Positions 17,011 to 21,923 of a stretch of 21,923 nt of DNA are shown here, one piece after another (positions within the stretch are counted from its first letter, which is position 1; the number at the start of each line of letters is the position of its first letter). A program made the position numbers and the translations under genes. The notes below the pieces were generated by a model. That model searched no databases. It was not told the origin of the DNA and saw only the letters and a list, made by a program, of their open reading frames with translations. Source of the DNA: CAYMBP01 sp964388745 (lineage in GTDB: Bacteria; Babelota; Babeliae; Babelales; RVW-14); assembly GCA_964388745.1 (NCBI GenBank), contig CAYMBP010000022.1, positions 1 through 21,923 on the forward strand. The letters run 5' to 3'.

Positions 17011-17133
17011 AATGTAGTTGTTTTTTATTAGACATATTTTGAGAGCTTGTTGTGAATTACACTATGCAGACCATATATATTGCTTTTTCACGTTTTTTTT
17101 CTATCTACTCCTTTTTTGGGGTTTGGTTCTGGT

Positions 17134-17154
17134 GGCGCTAAGCGCCTCATTTTT
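17134..17154 (+). terminator. Terminator-like hairpin in the importer leader (first)
   Basis: GGCGC (17134-17138) and GCGCC (17142-17146) with a three-base loop are followed by TCATTTTTCTGTTTTT. The stem is short but all G/C. In the leader of a plus-strand operon it could act as an attenuator, or end a short RNA. Confidence 0.4.
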
Positions 17155-17191
17155 CTGTTTTTCTATTATTATTTCATTTTTTGTATGTTAA

Positions 17192-17218
17192 TGAGCTGCG
17201 CATGGTAGCTTAGTTTTT
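17192..17218 (+). terminator. Terminator-like hairpin in the importer leader (second)
   Basis: TGAGCT (17192-17197) pairs with AGCTTA (17207-17212), including one G-U pair. It is followed by GTTTTTCTTTTTTGCTTTTTTC just before the first importer gene. The stem is weak and the T run is long. Function is uncertain. Confidence 0.3.
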
Positions 17219-17243
17219 CTTTTTTGCTTTTTTCTTTGTAAAG

Positions 17244-18263
17244 ATGGGTATCATGAATAAAATTATTTTAGCTTTTATAAGCTTAATGGTTGGTGCGGGA
17301 ATGATGTTTTTTGCTTGTACCTGTGGCTTGTTCTTTGGTACTAAGATAAGTACTGGCTATAGAGTTGCGCTTTTTTTCCCTGCCTCGCATCCGTCAATCG
17401 ATGCCATTAATGATGCATTTAAAGAAAGCATCCAATTTGGTTCAAAGGTCCCGATGAGTTTTAGTATTTTTAATGGCAATGGGAATCGTACGCTTATGCG
17501 AACCTTAGCAGATGAAATTGTTGCTGCAGATTATGATTTAATCTTCACCATTGGTATGGGGGCAACCATGCTTGCTAAGGAAATGACCACCAAAAAGAAA
17601 AAAAATATTCCTATTGTTTTTTCGGCAGTGAGTCGACCAGTTGAATTGGGGTTGATTGACTCATTTGAGTCTTCAAAAAATCACGTAACCGGGGTCGCTG
17701 ATGAGCAAGATTATGAGCGGCAATTTGAGCTTTTGAGTTTAGTTAAACCAGAAGTGAAATCAATTTTGCTGGTTTATAATCCGCAAGAAGGAACAGGTCT
17801 TGAGGTAAATAAAGAAGTGATTAAAAATATTCTTGATAAAAAGGGAATAACACTTCAATCACTTGAGGTATTCAGCTCTGGTGAAATTTATAACAAGGCG
17901 TCAAGTGCCATTGTAGGGGCTGACGTGGTGCTAGTGTTAACTGACAATACAGTTGTTTCGGCAATAGAGTCGCTTGTGAAATTATGTAGTCGGCATGGAG
18001 TAACGCTTTTTGCGTCAGAGGCTGATTCAGTTAGAAGAGGTGCTGCATTGGGTTGTGGTATTCCACAACGAGAATATGGCGTGCGTGCCGGTAAACAGGC
18101 GCGTTCGATTTTGATTCATCACAAAAAGCCAGCAGATTTACCGGTTCAAAAGCTTGATGAGTTAATGCTGTATGTTAATGAAGATGCAGCAAAGCGGCAA
18201 AATGTTTCGCTTGATGCGCGTGATCATGATTTGATTGCATACGTTGAGGTTATTAAATCATAA
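17244..18263 (+). CDS. ABC importer substrate-binding protein (ABC_sub_bind family)
   Basis: The 339-residue protein has the fold signature of the PF04392-type binding proteins (TrpX-like): VALFFPASHPSIDAINDAF, then DLIFTIGMGATMLAKEM, IPIVFSAVSRPVELGLI and SILLVYNPQEGTGLEVN. The N-terminus is one hydrophobic segment followed by FFACTC, which could be a rough lipobox or a plain membrane anchor. Members pair with a branched-chain-type permease and one ATPase, as found downstream here, and known cases import amino acids such as tryptophan. Substrate cannot be read from the sequence. Start is either the ATG at 17244 or the one at 17253; neither has a strong ribosome site. It is the first gene of the rightward operon. 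Confidence 0.85.
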   Translation: MGIMNKIILAFISLMVGAGMMFFACTCGLFFGTKISTGYRVALFFPASHPSIDAINDAFKESIQFGSKVPMSFSIFNGNGNRTLMRTLADEIVAADYDLIFTIGMGATMLAKEMTTKKKKNIPIVFSAVSRPVELGLIDSFESSKNHVTGVADEQDYERQFELLSLVKPEVKSILLVYNPQEGTGLEVNKEVIKNILDKKGITLQSLEVFSSGEIYNKASSAIVGADVVLVLTDNTVVSAIESLVKLCSRHGVTLFASEADSVRRGAALGCGIPQREYGVRAGKQARSILIHHKKPADLPVQKLDELMLYVNEDAAKRQNVSLDARDHDLIAYVEVIKS

Positions 18264-18367
18264 ATACAGCAAAATTGTTTACGGTAATAAAAAAATGGCA
18301 TAGGCTTGAGGGCAGGGTTGTTGATCTTTGGTTTGATAGTTTTCGAATAAGGTATAAAAGGGTTTTT

Positions 18368-19384
18368 GTGATAAGCATAAAAATAATAAATAAATTATTT
18401 GTTATTATAGCTTTTTTTTCGTTCTCACATATACAGGCCATGTTGCGTGTACCAACACGAAACGGTATTTCTCAAGGTCTATGCGGGCATTTGAGTGACA
18501 TGTTGCAAGCAGGGTTTAATGAGTCAACAACCAGGCAAAAAAATATGATCGGAAGTTCTCAATGCTTTCATCCACTACGAAGAGAGCTTTCGGATGTAAT
18601 TTTTTATGTTATCATGGGAGGATCTTGTGTGCTATCTATGACTGCTGTTTGTTGCACAATATTTGAAGGAGTAACAGAGAATAGAGAATATGAGATAGAA
18701 AAAAAGCGCAATTATGTTAGATCATATTTACATCTTATTCTTAGGCTTCTTAATGAAGAAGTATATCAATCACAAGAGTTTAATATATTGGCAAGTTTTA
18801 TACAGAGGCAGTCAAATAATTTTGATGCCTTTGTTAATTTGGATGCATTGCGCGTATATTTTAAGGATAATTGTTGCGCAAATATTTATAATATTGATTT
18901 ATTAGATAATCATCTTATTGAGGTTATGATAAGTGAGATGATAGAGAATGAGGAGCTTTTTTTTGGAAGTCTGAAATCTTGCTTTGAAGAGATCATTTCT
19001 TTACTTCTGAAGGTTAGATTACTTAAAAACGATCAGGACTTTGTTATTGATAATCATAAAGGGTTACAAGATATTCTTAATTACTCTCCCTTGTTTATTC
19101 ATATAGTTAGTAAGGTGCTTAATCAGTTATCACGTAACGCTCAGGAACATGGGCGACTAAATATTGATTATTCCTTTTTTGATAGAACAAGCATTTTCTG
19201 CAGACTTAATCCTCAGCAACAAGATGAATTTTTAAGTATCATCCAAGATAGTGATATCAGCTTATTCGTTCTTGATTGTATAGGAAAAAATATCTCTGAA
19301 AAAAGCAAGGCTCACTTAACGGCTATTCTCAAAAATAGAGCTAGCAATAGCAATGGCTCAAGTCTTGATCCCTATTTTGAGTAA
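18368..19384 (+). CDS. Secreted or membrane protein of unknown function inside the ABC operon
   Basis: The frame is open from 18275, but the GTG at 18368 is the better start. AAAAGGG lies five bases before it, and the product then begins with a clean signal peptide (MISIKIINKLFVIIAFFSF, ending HIQA near residue 24). The protein has 338 residues. A second hydrophobic segment at about residues 77-100 (VIFYVIMGGSCVLSMTAVCC) could span the membrane, followed by a long helical, Leu/Asn-rich region. I do not recognise a family. It sits between the binding protein and the permease of the importer, where no gene normally belongs, and looks more AT-rich than both neighbours. It may be a lineage-specific insertion. 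A role in transport is not shown. Confidence 0.66.
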   Translation: MISIKIINKLFVIIAFFSFSHIQAMLRVPTRNGISQGLCGHLSDMLQAGFNESTTRQKNMIGSSQCFHPLRRELSDVIFYVIMGGSCVLSMTAVCCTIFEGVTENREYEIEKKRNYVRSYLHLILRLLNEEVYQSQEFNILASFIQRQSNNFDAFVNLDALRVYFKDNCCANIYNIDLLDNHLIEVMISEMIENEELFFGSLKSCFEEIISLLLKVRLLKNDQDFVIDNHKGLQDILNYSPLFIHIVSKVLNQLSRNAQEHGRLNIDYSFFDRTSIFCRLNPQQQDEFLSIIQDSDISLFVLDCIGKNISEKSKAHLTAILKNRASNSNGSSLDPYFE

Positions 19385-19450
19385 GAGGGTTGGTAGGGCT
19401 TGAAATGGCTAAGAGCGTAAATATTTTAATTACTTTTAACAAAGGACCAT

Positions 19451-20341
19451 GTGATTACCTCCTTTTTTATTCTGCTTGAACAGATATGTTTGTATTTCCC
19501 CTTGATTGTTGGGGCATACGTGAGTGTTTCGTTATTGAAAGTGCCAGATCTGAGTTTAGAGGCCGCGTTTGTGTGTGGCTCTATTCTTGGTGCTAAAATG
19601 TTGAGCTTTACGCAAGGCCTGCCATTGTGGCAAAGTGCGCCGCTTGTTTTGATGGTGAGCGTTGTTGGTGGCATGCTTGTTGGCATTTGTTCAGGGCTGC
19701 TCACTCAGTATGGTCGACTCCCTCATTTGCTTTCTAGTATTTTAACCACTGGCATTTTTCATGGTGTTAACCAGTTGTTGCTTGGTGGGGCAAATATGCC
19801 ATTGAGTGGGCTGCACAATATTTTAATTATTAATGATGCGCATGAGTACCCTGAGCTTGCCTGTATGTTTGTTGTTGCCGGCGTTATTTTATTGTTTGGG
19901 TATATGCTGACGTGCACGCAACTTGGCTATTCACTGGCCATTTACGGAAACAATCCAGAATTTTTTCGTTACTACGGTATTTCTCAGCGGTATGTTTTTC
20001 TGACTGGTATTATCATGGCAAACGGGCTTGCTGGGCTTTCTGGTTATTTTGTTGCACAGACCAGTGGATTTGTTGATATCAATACCGGTTTTGGCATGAT
20101 TCTTTTTTGTGTAACTGCATTGATTATTGGCAAGACCATTATTTTTTGGCAGCCACCCTTGTCGGTCAGTACACCACTTGCAGGAATTGGATCCTACTGC
20201 TTTTTGCAGCAGCTTTTGTTGAAAGTTGGTTTTAATCTCAAATACTTTACCATGGTGCAATCGATCATTGTTGTGATGTTGCTCATTTATCACTTTAAAA
20301 AGACAATGCGCTCAGACAGCATTGATAACCTGGGAGTCTAA
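19451..20341 (+). CDS. ABC importer permease (branched-chain type, BPD_transp_2)
   Basis: The 296-residue protein is almost entirely hydrophobic, with about eight membrane segments. It contains the LivH-like features LKVPDLSLEAAFVCGSILGA, GICSGLLTQYGRLPHLLSSI, and LGYSLAIYGNNPEFFRYYGIS, the cytoplasmic loop that contacts the ATPase. The start is a GTG with AAAGGA four bases before it. The stop is followed after two bases by the GTG of the ATPase gene. It forms the membrane channel for the binding protein encoded at 17244. Amino acids are the likely substrate, by family only. Confidence 0.9.
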   Translation: MITSFFILLEQICLYFPLIVGAYVSVSLLKVPDLSLEAAFVCGSILGAKMLSFTQGLPLWQSAPLVLMVSVVGGMLVGICSGLLTQYGRLPHLLSSILTTGIFHGVNQLLLGGANMPLSGLHNILIINDAHEYPELACMFVVAGVILLFGYMLTCTQLGYSLAIYGNNPEFFRYYGISQRYVFLTGIIMANGLAGLSGYFVAQTSGFVDINTGFGMILFCVTALIIGKTIIFWQPPLSVSTPLAGIGSYCFLQQLLLKVGFNLKYFTMVQSIIVVMLLIYHFKKTMRSDSIDNLGV

Positions 20342-20343
20342 TA

Positions 20344-21057
20344 GTGACACAAGAAGTCAATGCGCTCGCGCTTGTGAATGTATCGTTTTCCTTTAGTCCT
20401 GGCCAAAAACTTTTTTTTGAAAATCTTTCATTGTCATTTTCTGCTGGAGGTCTTCATTTTATCAAGGGGCAAAATGGAACAGGAAAGTCAACTTTGCTTC
20501 GACTACTGCAGGCAGATATTCATAAAAGTGAAGTAGTAAATGGCGAATTAGTTGTTCATGATGTTTCACGTACCCTTTTCCCTGGGCAAAAGCATCATCA
20601 AGCAATTGGCTTGGTTCCACAAACGTTTGATAAAATGATTGCTCCAGCCTTTTCTTTTAAAAAAAACTGCTCATTTGCTCTTTTTGCTGAATATCCTGGC
20701 TGTGCGCAGCTGCCTGTTATTCAAGCGGTGCCTAAGTTTGTTGAGCGCTTTAGAATTGATACTTCAATTCCTGTGGAACAGCTCTCTGGCGGTCAGCGAC
20801 AAATTTTAGCGATTACGATGATGCTACAAAAAAAAGCAGATATTCTTTTGCTCGACGAACCAACTGCAACACTTGATGAAGGCAATGCAAATTTGGTGAT
20901 GCAATTTTTATATGATCTCACACGTGATGAAAAATTAACTATTATTTTGGTGAGCCATGACCGGACCCTTCTTGAGCGCTATGCTGAACAAGGGTATTAC
21001 GAGCTAGTGGTTAATCACGCGACCGGGAGGCGGTCTGTTGAGAGGCGGGCGCTGTAG
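20344..21057 (+). CDS. ABC importer ATP-binding protein
   Basis: The 237-residue ATPase has Walker A GQNGTGKST at 42-50, a Q-loop glutamine at 93, the signature LSGGQ at 147-151, Walker B ILLLDE at 167-172, the D-loop ATLD, and the switch His205. All catalytic elements are intact. The GTG start is two bases after the permease stop, with GGGAG inside the permease end as its ribosome site, so the two are translationally coupled. It powers the importer formed with the permease and the binding protein. It ends four bases from the convergent stop of the small minus-strand gene. Confidence 0.94.
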   Translation: MTQEVNALALVNVSFSFSPGQKLFFENLSLSFSAGGLHFIKGQNGTGKSTLLRLLQADIHKSEVVNGELVVHDVSRTLFPGQKHHQAIGLVPQTFDKMIAPAFSFKKNCSFALFAEYPGCAQLPVIQAVPKFVERFRIDTSIPVEQLSGGQRQILAITMMLQKKADILLLDEPTATLDEGNANLVMQFLYDLTRDEKLTIILVSHDRTLLERYAEQGYYELVVNHATGRRSVERRAL

Positions 21058-21061
21058 GAAT

Positions 21062-21496
21062 TTAATCTTTATATGATAAATCAACATTGTACCATGGTGT
21101 GAGAATCGGATGCTCACCTTCCCAATGAAGCGTGATTGCTGGGGGATATTCTTTAACGAGTTCTTGCCAGCGGGCAACGAGTTCTTTGAGTTCTTTAATG
21201 GGTAAACAAACAGGAATCTCCGAGTAGTCTTCAAAAATTGAATCATCTCCATAGAGGCAAACACTTTCTCCTTTTTTAATGTAGGACATGTAGAATCCAA
21301 AAAACTCATCTCCATCTTTTCCTTGTTCTAGCCATAGATCAAGATTTTCTTTTGAGTAACTCGTTCCATCATGATAGAGATAAAAGGCTAAGACTCCTCC
21401 TTTATTGGGCTTCCATGACATCCAATAAGATTTATGAGTTTCTGGTGATTTATGAAAAAGAGCATCATGAGTTTCTAATTCTTCAAGCTTCGTCAT
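21062..21496 (-). CDS. Small acidic protein, candidate immunity protein
   Basis: The 144-residue protein has no signal peptide and is acidic, with many Glu, Asp and Trp/Tyr residues (for example GKDGDEFFGFYMSYIKKGES and CLYGDDSIFEDYSEI). AGGGG lies seven bases before the ATG, so it is well translated on paper. I do not recognise the family. It follows an EndoU-like toxin end by twelve bases on the same strand, the usual place for the protein that neutralises a polymorphic toxin. Immunity function rests on position and composition only. The gene converges with the ABC ATPase gene with almost no gap. Confidence 0.6.
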   Translation of the reverse strand: MTKLEELETHDALFHKSPETHKSYWMSWKPNKGGVLAFYLYHDGTSYSKENLDLWLEQGKDGDEFFGFYMSYIKKGESVCLYGDDSIFEDYSEIPVCLPIKELKELVARWQELVKEYPPAITLHWEGEHPILTPWYNVDLSYKD

Positions 21497-21508
21497 ACAA
21501 ATACCCCT

Positions 21509-21923
21509 CTAAATGTTTGGAAAACATGAAATAATCATGTTATTAGACTTGACAATAATGGCAATGTCTATGCCCTTAGAATTTACAAAGTCAAATCTTT
21601 TATTATTAATACTAGCTCTGTTTAATTTATTTAAAGCATTATAACTGTTAAGGTGGTTTGCGATTTCTTTAAAAAACTCTACAACGCAGCTGTCATGAGG
21701 AAAGTAGTGCTTGCTAATCTTGGTTCCTTTTGACAAAAGCATTTCTACCCCTAATACCCCACCAACTTTTGTTTTTACATAATTTAATAAATTTCCATTA
21801 TTACGAAGCGCATAGGCACCAAAGTCAAAGTGGCCACCGGTGTGCATACCATTCTTTTTTATCTCACCAAAATAATATGTCTAATTTTTTCTATGGTAAT
21901 GCTTACGGGGAGATTTTTGAAGA
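21509..21923 (-). pseudogene. C-terminal end of a polymorphic toxin with bacterial EndoU domain, frameshifted and cut by window edge
   Basis: Two overlapping frames together give one domain. From the window edge one frame reads NLPVSITIEKIRHII and then stops at 21859-21861. The next frame continues FGEIKKNGMHTGGHFDFG and runs to the stop at 21509-21511. Adding one base in the T run at 21869-21872 joins them. The joined sequence fits the bacterial EndoU ribonuclease pattern: an opening 'H-I-x-x-G-E-I', then 'G-G-H-F', then 'KHYFP' at the fifth conserved block, then a final 'x-x-F-P' (SCFP) at the C-terminus. Both conserved His are kept. The last motif, usually T-x-Y-P, reads S-C-F-P. EndoU domains are RNA-cutting toxin tips in contact-dependent and other secreted toxins. 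The rest of the gene lies outside. A 112-residue frame from the ATG at 21847 is all that remains intact. A sequencing error in the T run, or a silent toxin cassette, are alternatives to true decay. Confidence 0.6.

Larger units (their letters stand above)
16833..17243. other. Divergent intergenic control region, about 410 bases
   Basis: It separates the leftward repeat-protein genes from the rightward ABC importer genes. It contains one promoter candidate for each direction (16895-16923 minus, 16983-17010 plus), an AT-rich patch of repeated TAAATAA-like words at 16865-16900, and two terminator-like hairpins near the importer side. No tRNA, open frame of note or recognised riboswitch core was seen. 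Confidence 0.7.

Noticed and set aside
16833..17243. tRNA or small structured RNA gene in the largest gap
   Set aside because: No cloverleaf arms with a T-loop GTTC-type motif or CCA end were seen. The sequence is mainly AT-rich spacer with the hairpins listed.

Overview
The window reads as one stretch of a low-GC, Gram-negative-type bacterial chromosome. It carries a cell-surface sugar operon, periplasmic foldases, groES-groEL, two large unrecognised proteins built from long helical repeats, and an amino-acid-type ABC importer. This mix, plus an eukaryote-like basic/acidic tail on one repeat protein, suggests an intracellular or protist-associated lineage. Candidatus Dependentiae (TM6) is my best guess, but that is inference from gene content and not proven by the window. 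No tRNA, rRNA, CRISPR array, insertion sequence or phage gene was seen.

Layout. Positions 1-2896 (+): a secreted unknown protein whose start codon lies two bases outside the window, an OstA/LptA-like small protein, and mutL with all endonuclease motifs, packed with overlaps. Positions 2900-7640 (-): a three-gene operon, wecB-like epimerase, wecC-like dehydrogenase, then a two-domain oxidoreductase. The first two make UDP-ManNAc and UDP-ManNAcA, so this is a surface glycan pathway. Positions 7773-9871 (-): a SurA-like periplasmic chaperone and a membrane-anchored parvulin-like foldase. Positions 10100-12098 (-): groES and groEL. Positions 12335-16832 (-): a 983-residue protein with a signal peptide, followed by a 496-residue protein. 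They share a repeat of about 73 residues, and the second ends in an acidic tract plus an NLS-like basic cluster.

Positions 16833-17243 are a divergent control region with a good sigma-70-type promoter facing left and a fair one facing right. The right-facing leader contains two terminator-like hairpins. Positions 17244-21057 (+): substrate-binding protein, a secreted unknown protein, permease and ATPase of an ABC importer. Positions 21062-21923 (-): the end of what looks like a polymorphic-toxin gene with a bacterial EndoU nuclease domain, broken by a one-base frameshift in a T run, followed by a small acidic gene in the position of an immunity gene.

The most interesting points are the frameshifted EndoU cassette at the right edge, which is not visible as a single open frame, and the repeat-sharing protein pair at 12335-16832.
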